Of a stretch of DNA of 25,584 nucleotides, positions 1 to 10,200 are shown one piece after another. The stretch's first letter is position 1. Each line of letters opens with the position of its first letter. Where the stretch lies: assembly GCA_004565275.1 (NCBI GenBank), contig SDOX01000159.1, positions 244,920-270,503 of the forward strand. The letters are read 5' to 3'. Origin of the DNA: Nannochloropsis salina CCMP1776. Its lineage: Eukaryota; Sar; Eustigmatophyceae; Eustigmatales; Monodopsidaceae. Below the pieces are notes generated by a model. It was not told where the DNA came from. It worked only from the letters and a program-made list of their open reading frames with translations, and ran no database searches. The position numbers were made by a program, and so were the translations under genes.

Positions 1-1421
1 GGCGTCCAGGACGTGGTTCAGGTGCAAGCCGCAGAAGCGGCCGCCCTCCCCCGCCTTAAATTGGGTCTTCTCACGCAGCCCGCCCTCCCTCCCGCCCTCC
101 CTCTCGCCCTCCTTCCCGCCCTCCTGCCCTCGGCTTTCCACGACCTGGGCATGGTACCGGTACAAGGCGGGGACCACGGCCGGGGGGGGAAGGTCTTGGC
201 GGGCCCGCGCTGCCAGGAGGGTGCCGAGGAGGGGCAGGGGGGGAGGAGGGGGGAAGGGAGGGATGGAGGAAGTAGTAGGGGAAGGGGTCGAAAAGAACCC
301 CTTGCACCCGGCCTTGGAGCGCCGGGGAGTCCAGGAGGGTCTTGCTGTCCAGGAAGGCGATGGGAAGCTCGCCTGGCGAAAGGGAGGGCGGGAGGGAGGG
401 AGGGCCGGAGGTCAGGAGGAAGGGAAAACGGGGAGGGAGGGAGGGAGGGAGGGAGGGAGGGAGGGAGGGAGGGCGTACCGTTGGCTTCGACCGTGGCTTT
501 CCCGAGCAAGGACAGGACACGGGAGTCCTCCACGACCAGAATGTCGTAATCGAGCGCGAACACCTCCTGCGAAACCGAGGAGCCACAGAGGAAGAAAGGG
601 AAGGGAGGGTGGTGCGTCAAACGGGCGCATGCAGGGATTCTTGTGAGAAACCCCCTAATCCCAGCATCGACAGGAACAAATTTTCAAATTTCAAAAATTC
701 GGATTCCAAAAATGAGAATTTTTGAAAATTCAAACCACCTGTTCGCTGGACATACCTGCCTGGCCAACAAGATCGCCAAAATACAAGCGGAAGGGCCCAA
801 AACCACAATGCACGGCCCTCCCCCTCCCCCTCCCCCTCCCCCCGTCCCTCCTTCTCCGCCTCGCCTCCCCGTCAAGCTCCGTGTCATGGCCCGCGCCAAC
901 TGCCAATGCCGTTCCGTGTCCCAGAACAAGGCGCTCAGCCGTTGGCTGCCGTCCACGCCCAGGTTCCTCATTTCCCGGGAGAAAAAGGCCGAGGTCTCCG
1001 GGAACAAGGCCCGAAAATGCTCCCGGGCCACGTTCGCAAGGGGTGGCCAGGGTTTGGAGGCAAGGAGGAAGCAGTAGGCTGCCTGGTCCCAGTCCTCACC
1101 CTCCTGGTAGAGCGCTTGGCCGAGGTGAAAGAGGGCTAGGGCGTTGAATTGAAGGAGATTCAGGGGGGGTACAGGCGCAGGAGGGGAGGGATGGGCCGGA
1201 GAGAAGTCGGGGAAGTCGTGGGGAGGCGTGGGGTTGATATTCGTGTGAAAGGAGGGAGGAAAGGAGGGAGGGGGCGCGCGTGGCTTGGAGTGAAGGCGTT
1301 GAAGGTGAAGGACCTGGACGATCATGGACTGAAGCAGGCGCTTCGCGGCTTGCGTGTCGTGCCGGGCCAAAGAAGATTTGGCGCTGGCCAGCATGTCGGG
1401 GAGGGATGTTTCCGATGCCAT
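1..1421 (-). CDS. PRMT9-like TPR + methyltransferase-fold protein (5' part; continues past the left edge)
   Basis: Minus-strand gene. I read exons 1421-756, 566-479 and 372 to beyond 1, with GT-AG introns of 189 and 106 nt that join in frame. Exon 1 holds TPR-like helices (residues about 10-170, for example NALALFHLGQALYQEGEDW, then AREHFRALF), like the N-terminal TPRs of PRMT9. A methyltransferase-like core follows: a glycine-rich stretch, VVLGPSACILAILLA in the place of motif I, VFALD at the end of strand 2, and VEANGELPIAFLDSK. Near the edge, VVPALYRYHAQVVES matches the PRMT7/9 pattern VP..A.VYAQLVES, and CGLHL follows. Family knowledge: PRMT9 dimethylates arginine on a splicing factor. 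The canonical GxGxG and double-glutamate motifs are not visible, so activity is doubtful. The start at 1421 (MASETS) is chosen because the upstream in-frame residues are proline-rich; 1484 is the alternative. A C-run near 222-250 appears to break frame by one base. It could instead be another TPR/SAM-fold protein. Confidence 0.5.
430..473. repeat. (GGGA)n microsatellite inside an intron
   Basis: About eleven uninterrupted GGGA units on the plus strand (CCCT on the sense strand of the PRMT9-like gene) lie just inside the 5' splice site of its second intron. One of many such tracts in the window. Confidence 0.9.
689..727. repeat. AT-rich inverted repeat in intron 1 of the PRMT9-like gene
   Basis: Perfect 12-nt arms (TTTCAAAAATTC at 689-700 and GAATTTTTGAAA at 716-727) flank a 15-nt loop. 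The surrounding 60 bases are unusually AT-rich for this GC-rich region and repeat TTTCAAA/AAATTC words. Function unknown. Related smaller palindromes occur in malic enzyme introns. Confidence 0.7.
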
Positions 1422-2524
1422 CAAGGGCGATGGGAATGGATGGGGTTTGGGAGGAGGAGGGAGGAGGTACCGACCCTCGGTCAAGGGGAAAAGCGTAAGA
1501 TAAAGGTCTGTTGACGGCTAAGATTCCCTGACACTGGACCGCGTTCGAGGTGGCGACCGGGTGTGTACTCTTGTGGATGTGCCGTAGTTTTCCAGACGGA
1601 CGTGTGTGGACGCAGGAAACCTTAAAAGCACCTCAGCGCCTCGTTGATTCGTGATGGGTAGGGAGGCGGTCCGAGGAAAAAATCACCCCAGCCTGCAAAA
1701 GGAAGTCGTGCGGGATGAAAAGGAAGGCCAGGGGATTGTGTTGCCTTGGCTGTCCTCAATAAGGAGTCCCTGAAGTACTTAAAAGCACCTGTGTCCGCTA
1801 TCTGTGCGTAAAATGAAAGCTGGTGTTGGACAAATCTATGCCGCGGGACTGCACACGAATAACCGAGGGAAAATGATACGAAAGGCATCTTAAAATCAAC
1901 ACACGCGTCGCAAAAAGCATATGAGATATACAGCCTGACAAAAATAAATGAAAATCACGTCCTCAAACCCACATGTTCTTTCCAAAAGAGACGTACGTGC
2001 GACGCTCTAGGCAAATGGTGTAAAGAGGAACCCTGGGGAGGAGGCTAAGAGACCCCTGGCCCGTGAGCCGCATTTACACACAAAAACAAGGAAATACTGG
2101 ACATTCAACGACCCATGACACACGATATGCAACACATTGACGCTCATTCCCCTTCACAAACGCGCAAGGTCCGGAAAAGCGGCAAAACCCAGCTTTTTTT
2201 TCATCAGGTAGCACGAATCTGTCTCGCTCCTCGCTGCGTGCATGTCTGGAGCGACTACAGCCCTTTCCTCGAAGGAAAAAAAAGGCGAGAACTTGGCGTC
2301 CCTGGTGGCCCCCAAAGCCAAAAGAAGCGTCTTTGAGACATTCCATACATCCTCATGCATGACTTTCGCCGCCAATTGTGGAATTATTGACAGGGGAGGC
2401 ATTACAACGGGAAAGGAGGAGAAGGACCGCGGGTTGTGAGGGAACGGGCTACTGGGCCACCGGGAAGCTGTCTTTGCCCAAGGAGCAGGAAAGCGACCGG
2501 GAACACAGGCAGACCGCGGACAGC
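1422..2524. other. Divergent intergenic region between the PRMT9-like gene and Elongin C
   Basis: About 1.1 kb separates two divergent start codons, so it probably carries both promoters and 5' UTRs. It is less GC-rich than the flanking exons and lacks the long (GGGA)n tracts. A 12-nt word, TTAAAAGCACCT, occurs twice (near 1623 and 1780). I see no TATA box I would defend. A small minus-strand open frame at 2154-2402 is listed separately. Confidence 0.5.
2154..2402 (-). CDS. Candidate small protein, unrecognised (82 aa)
   Basis: Open frame of 82 codons with an ATG at 2402, head-to-head with Elongin C (start to start about 120 bp). Its amino-acid make-up looks protein-like (KVMHEDVWNVSKTLLLALGA, then MKKKLGFAAFPDLARL at the end) rather than like the Pro/Ser/Gly shadows common here. 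It has no recognised domain, signal peptide or membrane segment. It crosses an A-run, so one base error would change it. It could be a short gene, the last exon of a gene whose other exons I cannot find, or chance. Confidence 0.28.
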   Translation of the reverse strand: MPPLSIIPQLAAKVMHEDVWNVSKTLLLALGATRDAKFSPFFSFEERAVVAPDMHAARSETDSCYLMKKKLGFAAFPDLARL

Positions 2525-3309
2525 ATGGAAGACGACGCCTCTAAATACGTCAAATTGATCAGGTAGGTGTAATAGAGACGGGGTGGGTGAAGGGATAAAT
2601 GTTTTGGGAGACGTGGCCATGTTGGGTAGACCTGGAACCTCTGCCTTGCCTTTCAGGGGCCCGCGTTGACATGCTGCTGCTTGTTATTTTTCTTACCCAC
2701 ATTGTCCATTTGAACAAATTTCTTATGTTTTTTTGTGTCCTTGTCCTATTCAAGTAGTTGCTACCTTTACGTGTTAATTTGCTCGTATCTCATGCCGCCT
2801 CCGGCTCCCATTTGCCTTCCCACCTTCCCGCCCCCCCTCCATCTCCCTACGCAGCGCGGAGGGTCACGAATTTATCGTCGACCGCAAATGCGCCTGTGTG
2901 AGTAAAACCATTGAGGCCATGTTGGCTGGTAATTTTGCCGAGAGCAAAGGTGAAATCAATTTTCCGGAGATCTCCACCAACATATTGGAAAAAGTCATCC
3001 AATACCTTTATTACAAGGTGCGTTCACTTGAAGATCAATCCCTTGATCCTTGGCTATCTTGATGGGACATTTCGGTTTCAATCATTCTGCGTTGAAGTGC
3101 AATTCCTTTCTCTCGCGTTATGAGCTTGACGTTTCCCTCTCGCTCCCTCTCCGCCTCTTTCCCTTCCTTTTCTTTTCCCTCAACCGACCTTTTCTCCCTC
3201 TCCTAACCAGGTGAGGTACACCAACTCTCCTCAGAAAGTTCCTGACTTCAAAATGGAGCCGGAGATTGCCCTCGAGCTCTTGATGGCGGCCAACTTTTTG
3301 GACTGCTGA
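2525..3309 (+). CDS. ELOC: Elongin C (ELOC/TCEB1), complete, three exons
   Basis: Elongin C is a SKP1/BTB-fold adaptor. With Elongin B it bridges BC-box proteins to Cullin-2/5 ubiquitin ligases, and with Elongin A it stimulates RNA polymerase II elongation. Exons 2525-2562, 2855-3017 and 3211-3309 join in frame across GT-AG introns of 292 and 193 nt and give 99 aa (human form 112 aa; the difference is the variable N-terminus). Diagnostic blocks are [14 protein letters not shown], the helix [20 protein letters not shown] and the near-invariant end [17 protein letters not shown] followed by TGA. The start ATG gives [12 protein letters not shown], leaving only a short leader before the conserved core. 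Nothing is missing from the fold. The third exon begins GTGAGG, itself donor-like, directly after the acceptor CAG. Confidence 0.96.
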
Positions 3310-3777
3310 GAAAGGAGGGAGGGAGGGAAAGAGGGAGCTAGGGAAAGAGGGAGGGAGAGGGCATGGAGAGAGGGAGAAGGGAGGTTATCGCCGGGCAGTT
3401 GCTGCGAAAAAGGGGGGGGGAGGGAGACGGAGAGCGCGGGGATAACCTGTGTAAAAAATATGAAAGAAGGCGGCCATCTCTTCAATGCCGGGTGAGATGT
3501 AGCCCCTGCACAAGGACACTGAAATGGCGCAAGGTAGAAGGGAGCAGCGAACATCGATATAAATGAAATACAAAGTCATACAAAATCAAATACCCACGCC
3601 TGAGCGCACGGAAAGTCCCTGCGTGGCTCCCAACGGTGGTTTCCTTCGTCGGGGGCTGCGCTTTGGGCCCCTGTCCCGCATTCCGATTCCTTATTTTTCT
3701 TTTTATCTCGGTCTTTGATGCCCCATCCCTGATACCTAAGCTTCCTTCATTGCTTTTCCGCGCCTCACTTCCCCCTG
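3310..3777. other. Convergent 3' intergenic region, Elongin C / TMEM208
   Basis: This 468-nt stretch lies between two converging stop codons, so it should hold both 3' UTRs. The left part is a polypurine run (GGGA/GAGA-rich, 3310-3430). The right part is mixed sequence ending in pyrimidine-rich DNA. Open frames here are simple-sequence shadows. Confidence 0.5.
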
Positions 3778-4245
3778 TCACCTCGACCGACCGCCCTTCA
3801 CCTTTTTGGCGGTCTCTCTCTCCCCCCCTCCCCCTCCCCCCATCATGGACCGCAACATTCCCAACAAAGGCAACACGTACAGGTACACGCCTGCCACAGG
3901 CAGCACTAAGTAAAGCACCCAGAAATATCGCGTCACAAACGAGCTAAATTGAGCTGCGGCGGTGATCCCCAGCAAGTCCACGTAGGCCGAGGCTGACATG
4001 CGTGACGCGGCCGCGGACACCAGACCCTGGTACCCCAACGTGTAGCAAAGCAAGGTCAAGGACACAAATAGCATTATCTGCACCCAGGTCCATGCCTGCA
4101 ACGTTTGCCAGGACGGGGTGTCTTGACGGATATGGTACATGAGGCAAAGGGCGTACAGGAGGTTCACGCCGAGGATCACTTTCCAGTAGAAAGCACCGGT
4201 GGTGGAGGCGGCCTTTTGGGCTTTCTTTCGGGCTTGTCCAGCCAT
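3778..4245 (-). CDS. TMEM208: TMEM208 / SND2 family ER membrane protein
   Basis: Single-exon gene of 155 aa. TMEM208 is the homologue of yeast Snd2, a component of the SRP-independent route that sends tail-anchored and other membrane proteins to the ER. The protein starts MAGQARKKAQK with a basic N-terminus. Then come a first membrane segment (about residues 22-39, VILGVNLLYALCLMYHI), a second (about 52-73, ending YTLGYQGL) and a long hydrophobic C-terminal region (about 88-132, YVDLLGITAAAQF..., YLVLPVAGVYLYVLPLLGM). The tail is short, glycine-rich and basic (KKVKGG). Order, spacing and length match the family (human 173 aa). I chose the ATG at 4245 because family members begin just before the basic stretch; an in-frame ATG at 4350 would add 35 non-conserved residues. 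The usual basic tail is shorter here. Confidence 0.88.
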   Translation of the reverse strand: MAGQARKKAQKAASTTGAFYWKVILGVNLLYALCLMYHIRQDTPSWQTLQAWTWVQIMLFVSLTLLCYTLGYQGLVSAAASRMSASAYVDLLGITAAAQFSSFVTRYFWVLYLVLPVAGVYLYVLPLLGMLRSMMGGGGGGERETAKKVKGGRSR

Positions 4246-4459
4246 GCCTGTCGAGGATCGAACACATGGAAAAAGGATTTGAGAAGGGGTGGATGGGAAA
4301 GAGGGATCCTCTCTGTAAGACGAAGTATGAGATCTAGACGAACGTTTCAATCAAAATGGCTGCTAACTCCTTCCGAGGCGGGAATGTGGCATGTATTGGA
4401 TGAGCGCCGAGTGAGAAGTAATTGAAATAGCCTCGCTTCACGGAGGCATGCACGAATTT

Positions 4460-4599
4460 TTATGGATGTGGCTCGTACGTGTTGTACAAGGGCTGCGTGG
4501 AAGGCAAAAGAGACTTGCCCTGACAATATACGTCAAAGTCCATAAACAGGCTCCATGGTTGGTACCCGTCCAGTAAGAAAGCCACTTCTTTCACTTTAC
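4460..4599 (-). CDS. Possible orphan last exon, unrecognised
   Basis: On the minus strand a CAG acceptor-like site (4600-4602) precedes an open stretch containing KVKEVAFLLDGYQPW, MDFDVYCQGK and LYNTYEPHP before a TAA at 4462-4460. The residue mix looks like a folded protein end and not simple sequence. I cannot find matching upstream exons between here and 5181, and I recognise no family. It may be a relic exon or chance. Confidence 0.2.
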
Positions 4600-4692
4600 T
4601 GGGCGAGAAACCCCCTCACTATACGAGCAGTCTACGATGTTTGAAAGAATAAGGTTGCTGCTTAACGACACATGTGATGTCGCAACGAGCGG

Positions 4693-4956
4693 ATGCCACC
4701 GACTTTATACCTTTCTTCAAACCTTCTTCAACAGAGACAGAGACAGGCAACATGTGATATTCCCCTTATACTGTGCGAGGTATTCGAAGGCCTTACAGAA
4801 TACTTGGGACCTAAGGGGTGGGGCAATGGAATCAAAAACCTGCTGCACGTTGTGGCGCTGGCCAGAAATTTTGAAAAAACGTTAGGAGGGAGTGCCCCCC
4901 CCAAGAAAAAGAGGCAGCACAGCCACGAGGACAATGGCCGGGGTGGAGTGCACTGA
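4693..4956 (+). CDS. Candidate small ORF, unrecognised (87 aa)
   Basis: Plus-strand open frame from an ATG at 4693 with protein-like content in its middle (IPLILCEVFEGLTEYLGPKG, NLLHVVALARNFEKTLGG) and a lysine-rich end (PPKKKRQ) before TGA. The first 20 residues look like translated non-coding sequence, so the true 5' end could be a splice acceptor near 4735-4750. It lies between the divergent TMEM208 and WRAP53 genes. No family recognised. Confidence 0.25.
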   Translation: MPPTLYLSSNLLQQRQRQATCDIPLILCEVFEGLTEYLGPKGWGNGIKNLLHVVALARNFEKTLGGSAPPKKKRQHSHEDNGRGGVH

Positions 4957-5181
4957 TTATTCCTGTACGCCTCTCCTCCCATGATGACTTGCTACTATTG
5001 TGGATAAGTGTGGGCTATTTGAAATGAAACGAAATTAGTGCTGCCCTTTGACTTGGTACCTCCCACCTGTACCAGATACGCCTGTTGGAGCCCCATCTTC
5101 CATTGCCCCCTCCAAACACTTCATATGAAACAGGTATAGACGGACGCAACCTACTGTTTATAGCCCCTGGTTCCTTCTCCA
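4957..5181 (+). other. Upstream region of the WRAP53-like gene
   Basis: Together with 4246-4459 and 4600-4692 this forms the spacer between divergent TMEM208 and WRAP53-like genes. It is mixed-composition sequence without (GGGA)n tracts and probably contains the WRAP53-like promoter and 5' UTR. No specific element is defensible by eye. Confidence 0.35.
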
Positions 5182-6797
5182 ATGGACCTAGGTGGTCATT
5201 TATCGCCCTCACAATCCTGTAAGCGTGATGCGGCGCCGGAGAGACTACCAAACGGGGAGGTTGCGCACCTGTCCCGTTTACCCCCAATGTCCTCCGAAAG
5301 CAGCATCAATGACACAACGACCAGTGCGGAGGCGACCAGTACCATACCTGTTGGTGCATGGCAGTGTCCACCGCCGTGTGACATAGATTTTGATAATCCC
5401 CCGGGTCCTCTGATCGTAGGCCAAGCTCTCCAGGCGTTCCATTGCGATGGCACAGGACTCCCTCCGCCCAGAAGCAACCCGGGCACAAACCAAAGCATCG
5501 TCAAGGCCGTACGTTTTTCCCCCGACGGCACCTGCCTCCTCACGGCGTCCGAAGACCACGTCCTCCGTGTCTTTGAGCTTCCACACGACCTCCTCCTCCC
5601 CCGGCCCTCCCTCCCCCTCCCTCCCCCTCCCCCCCTCACCTCCCTCCCTGAATGGGCGCCCTGCCTGGCCTGCCCCGAGGGGGAAGCCATCTACGACCAA
5701 GCCTGGTATCCGAGGATGGACGTCCGATCCGATCCGCCCAGCGCCTGCTTCCTGTCCAGCAGTCGGGACCATCCGATCCACCTGTGGGACGCGTACACGG
5801 GCGGTCTGCGGGCGTCGTACCGTGCATACAACCACATGGACGAGTTGACCTCGGCGCATTCCCTGGCCTTCACCCCTGGCGGGGACAAAATCTTTGCCGG
5901 CTTTGAACGGATCCTCCGGGTCTTCGACACGGCCCGACCGGGGAGGGACCACGAGGACCGTCCGACCCGCCCTCATAAGCGAAGCCCAGAGCGAGGCTTG
6001 AACGGTATTATTTCCACCATTGCCTTTAGCCCGTTGGACGCAGCGCCAGGGATGTTTGTGGCGGGTTCTTTCTCCGGGTAGGGAGGAAGAGGGTCGGGAG
6101 GAAGGGGGGGCATTGAGGAGGAAAGTGACGATGCACCAGGAAGGGTGAGCTGGAGGATAGATTACTTCCCTCGTGTCCGATTCCCGCTCCGCCTGTTCCT
6201 CCTTATCCCCCCTTCCACAGTTCCATGGCCCTCTATGACTACCGTATGAGAGGGGACTCCCTCCTCCTGTGGCCCGACCCGCATCAAGGCCAGGGTCTGA
6301 CCACGCTTCGCCTCTCCTACGACGGGCGCCTGCTCTTCTCCGGGGCCCGGAAAGATTGTCATGTCCATTGTTGGGACCTGCGGAAAGGCACCTTGCTCTC
6401 CTCCTTTGCGCGCAACGCGTCGAGTAATCAAAGGCTGGGCATAGACTTGGATCCAGCGGGGCGGTTTCTGGCCACGGGGAATCGTGGAGAAGGAAAAGCA
6501 CTCGTGTACGACTTGAGCACCGGAAAGGAAGTTGGAGGCCTAGGCCCCTTGAAGGACACGGCCAGCGACGTAAGTTTCCATCCGTATGCGGGTTTGGTGG
6601 CAGTTGGCATGGGAGAACGGCACTGGGAGTTCGAGAGCGAAGATGATGAGGAAGAAGAAATTGTTGGGGAGGGCGTTATGGCCGGTAGGGGGGGAGAGGA
6701 GAAAGAAGGGGTCAGAAGCACGTCATGGAGCAGTGGAGTGCGCCTGTTTCGAGTACCCCTGGCAAAACAAAGCAGCGGTGAGGGCTTACTAATGTAG
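5182..6797 (+). CDS. WRAP53: WRAP53 / TCAB1 (WDR79) WD40 protein
   Basis: Telomerase Cajal body protein 1 binds the CAB box of H/ACA scaRNAs and of telomerase RNA and brings them to Cajal bodies. Exons 5182-6077 and 6221-6797 join in frame over a 143-nt intron and give 490 aa (human 548). Diagnostic WD40 blocks in order are [85 protein letters not shown] (before the intron), then [18 protein letters not shown] and [21 protein letters not shown]. These match human WRAP53 nearly motif for motif. The first 60 residues are variable. The C-terminus has an acidic loop (EDDEEEE) where the animal protein is also acidic. The start is the first ATG of the open frame; MSSESS at 5287 is an alternative. 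A proline/leucine-rich insert lies after the first repeat. Confidence 0.93.
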
Positions 6798-7242
6798 AAA
6801 AATACATGTGAAAAGTTCAGTGTCTTTTCAATCTCATCTTCTCTTCCCTCAAGAAGTTTACCAGGTGGTTTACTTGGATATGTGATGAGGATGGAGGAGG
6901 TAGCGAGGCAAGGGGAAAAGGCTCCCTCAATACCACCACAAGTCCCTCCACACCACCAAAAAAAGTTCAAAACTACCACGTACTCCTCATAAATTTCATA
7001 ATTTAAGACGTCCCGCACGTGTGTGCTCAGGATGCAGGCCGTGTGGGCTTCTAATTGCCTCACATTTATTAACCTCCTCCCTCGCATCGCCCAGCCCGCT
7101 TCAAGACGGAAGCGAGGGCAGGAAAGTCCAGACACAAAAGGAATACCGACTGGTTTGTGGGTAATGTGACATTTTCTCCGCATTTTGACTTTACAATCTC
7201 CGTATTAAATCGTCACAGGGCAGGACTTTCGAGCTTTGGTGT
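6798..7242. other. Intergenic region, WRAP53-like to FIRRM-like gene
   Basis: A 445-nt spacer between two tandem plus-strand genes, presumably the 3' UTR of the first and the promoter/5' UTR of the second. A long minus-strand frame crosses it but looks non-coding. In another plus-strand frame, the bases around 7222-7290 (after TCACAGGGCAG) read DFRALVYERLRDLCHR, which may be a short 5' exon of the next gene. Confidence 0.4.
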
Positions 7243-10200
7243 ATGAGAGGCTCCGTGATTTGTGCCACCGACGTGCCCGCCTTTTTCCCCCCTCCTCCAT
7301 CCCCATCATCGCCTCTCCCACCCCTTCTGGCTGACGCCGCCTTGGATGACATTCCAGCCGCATCCTGTCAAGTTTATGTCTCCGATGCCCTTGAGCATCT
7401 GAATAGGCTCGTCTCACACCCTATCTCTCCTGCCTCCGTCACCATCCTTTTCGCCTTCGCCACGAAGGTCTTCGCGGCCCGTCCTCCGCCCTGGCATGAC
7501 GCGGGGTCAACGGGTGAAACAGCGTTCACGGCGTGCATGGACAGTATCTCGATACACTTGCCTCGCCTCGTAGAGCGCATGAGCTCGCCAAGCTTTTTAG
7601 CAGGCCCATCCCACGGCCTCCCTCTTTCCTCCCATTCTTCGTCCACGTCCAACCTGCCTTCCTCCGCCTCCTCCGCGCTCTATCCAGGACACCTTGAATG
7701 CCTCTCCCTTGTATGCGCCCGATTGCTGGCCCTAGACGATCACGTGAACGGAGACCCGCGCAGACTGATGCTGATATGGAAGCACCTGGTCCTTTTGGCC
7801 ACGGCCCCGGGGCATGCGTCGGCCTTGGCCTGGTTTGCCAAGGAGGAAGGGGCGCGGAGACGGAAGGAGGGGGAGGGGCTCACAGGGCGGCAGGGAGGCC
7901 AGGGCGAGAAAAGCGTGTTTTTCCGGCCGGAAGAGGCCTTGGAGGTGTTGCTCGCAAAGTATGCCGAGGAGGGTCTGGACCAGTTGCAAAGAGCCCTGAG
8001 CCGCCTGTCCGCCCTCTCCTCCCCCTCCTCCGCCCCCACCTGCTCCTCTTTGCCCGACCCTTCCGAATGTCGCGCGCTGCAGACTTCTTTCATCCAAGCC
8101 AGCAAACTTATGACCATCTTCCTCCTCCGCGTCGCCCTCCTCGTCCTCCACTTCGGCCCTTCCTTCCTCTCCCTCCCTGCCTCTTTTCCCTCCCTCTCGG
8201 CCACCCATTCCCTTGCCAGGCACTTACGGGAGGCACACGGGAAAGAAGAGGGCATGAAAGGCGTCGGCCAAGTCGATGGGCGGGATGGGGAAAAGAACGG
8301 TGGGGGTCCACCAGGAAGGGGCACCAGACGTGGGAACATGCCCTCCCTCCCGCCCTCCCTCCCTCCCTGCCCTCCACTCCTATGCCGGGTCCTCCTGCTC
8401 TTTGTCCGCCTTCGAGGCCTCCTCGATCCGATCCACCCGCTCTGGCAACCCCTTCGCCCGTCCTCTGTTCGCCCTCCCTCCCTACCTCTCCACCCTCCCC
8501 CCGCGCCTCCAGCGCCCAAGGCGGTTGCTTCTCCTGCCGGTCCTGCTGTCGCTTCCTCTCCCTCGCCCTCTTCCTCTTCCTCTCCCGCCTCTGCCTCTGC
8601 CCTTGCTTCTCTTGCCTCCCTCCGAGGGCATGTCGATGACAAGCTACTGCCCAAGGTGGAGGCGGCCTTCCTCAAGTGCGTCCTCGGTCGACCTTCCCCT
8701 TCCCCCACCCCCCGCCCGACATCCGCCTCCTCCTCTTCCTCCAGCACCTCCTCCTCCTCCTCCATCTCCTCCCTGGCCTCCGCCCTGTCCGTGGGGGAGG
8801 AGGCGGACGTGGTCGGTTCCGCCCTTTTGGCCCACCTCCCTTCCCTCGTGACGCCGCCGGCAGGAGCCCCGCAGGAAGGGGCCGAGGGAGGAAAGGAGGG
8901 AGGGGAGGAGGGCGGGGAGGAGACGGAGGCCGGACGAGGGAGCGCGCGTCTCACACAGGCCTTGGGCGTCTGGCGCTTGTTTTCCTGCGTGGTCGCCCGG
9001 TGGAGGGAGGGAGGGACAGGAGGAAGGAGGGAGGGAGGGGAGGAGGACGCTAGCCGGAGCGGAAGGGGGGGTTGCAGCAGCAGCAGCAGCAGCACCAGCG
9101 GCAGCAGCAGCACCAGCGCAGGCGAGGCTCATTCCCTTTCTGCCTGCCTCGCGGGGTATGACGACGGCCGTCACCACCCTCCTCGCCACCGTTCCCCCCC
9201 CCCTCCTCCTCGACCAGACGGCGGCCGGGCCTCGCGGGCCGTGCTCGCCCGCCATTGCACCCTCCCCTCTTTCCCTCCCTCCCTCCGCCCCCCCTCCTGA
9301 CCGTCCAGCGCCACCTCCTCTCGCCTTTCCTCTTCCACCCCCAATCCCCTCCCCCGTTACCTGTGGACCCGGCTCTGGCTGTTCTTCCTCCGGGACCACC
9401 TTCCTCCCCCCTCCCAACATGCTCTCCTCCGCTGCCTCCTCTCCCTCCTTTCCTCGCCCTCGCCCTCCCTCCCGCCTTCCCACCGCCTCCAACTGGCCAG
9501 CCTCCTCCCTCTCCTCACGGCCCATGCAGTCTCTTCCCAAGAAAGCAAGCTTCACGTCCTCGACACCCTCGTCAACGCACACCCTCGTCCTCCCTCCCTC
9601 CCTCCCCCCCTTCCTCCCTCCCTCCCTCCCTCCTGCATCCTTTGACCACCGCCCTCGCCCTCCTTCCCCCCGCCTTCGCCTCTATTCCCCCTCCCGAAGC
9701 CAAATCAATCCTCTTGCCCTTCCTTCGGCCCCTTCTTCAAGCCTACAAAGCCCTCCCCCCCTCCCTCCCTCTCTCCCTCCCTTCCTGGTCCCTTCCTCCC
9801 GACGCGACCCTTCTCCCCGGCCTGGGCCTGGCCAAGATTTTGTTAAGGTGGGGTCAAGACGTGCCGAGCCTCTCTCTTCCCCCCCCTGCCCGGGAATCGA
9901 TCCGGCGCAAGGCCCTTGGAGGGATGGAGTGGGTGCTTGCGACCGACAGGGAGGAGGAGGGGTTGCAGGTGCTGGGGTTGGCTGTGGAATGCCTGTGTTT
10001 GCTCGTGAAGGAGGAATTCAGACAGATCCGCAGGCATCCGCGGCAGCAACAGCACCACCACGGGCAGCAGATAGATAGGGAGGCAGGGGGAAAAGAAAGG
10101 GAAAAGGCCGCCGCCGAAGCCCTCGTCGTCGAGACGGCTGATCTTTTAAGGAAGGTGCTTGCGACAGCTGACATTGGGGAGGAAAGCCTTGGGAATTGGA

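Noticed and set aside
18-620. Long Ser-Leu-Pro-Pro / Gly-Arg-Glu-Gly repeat proteins in many frames across the window
   Set aside because: They are translations of (GGGA)n/(CCCT)n microsatellites in introns and flanks; each ends when the tract ends and none has a supporting domain.
6798-7183. Minus-strand open frame of about 128 codons crossing the WRAP53/FIRRM spacer
   Set aside because: It continues as a simple antisense shadow of the WRAP53 exon, has no recognisable motif, and its composition resembles non-coding sequence.
7740-9582. Large antisense frames (up to 457 codons) opposite the FIRRM-like gene
   Set aside because: They mirror a GC-rich, stop-poor coding strand and read as Glu/Gly/Arg/Ser low complexity.
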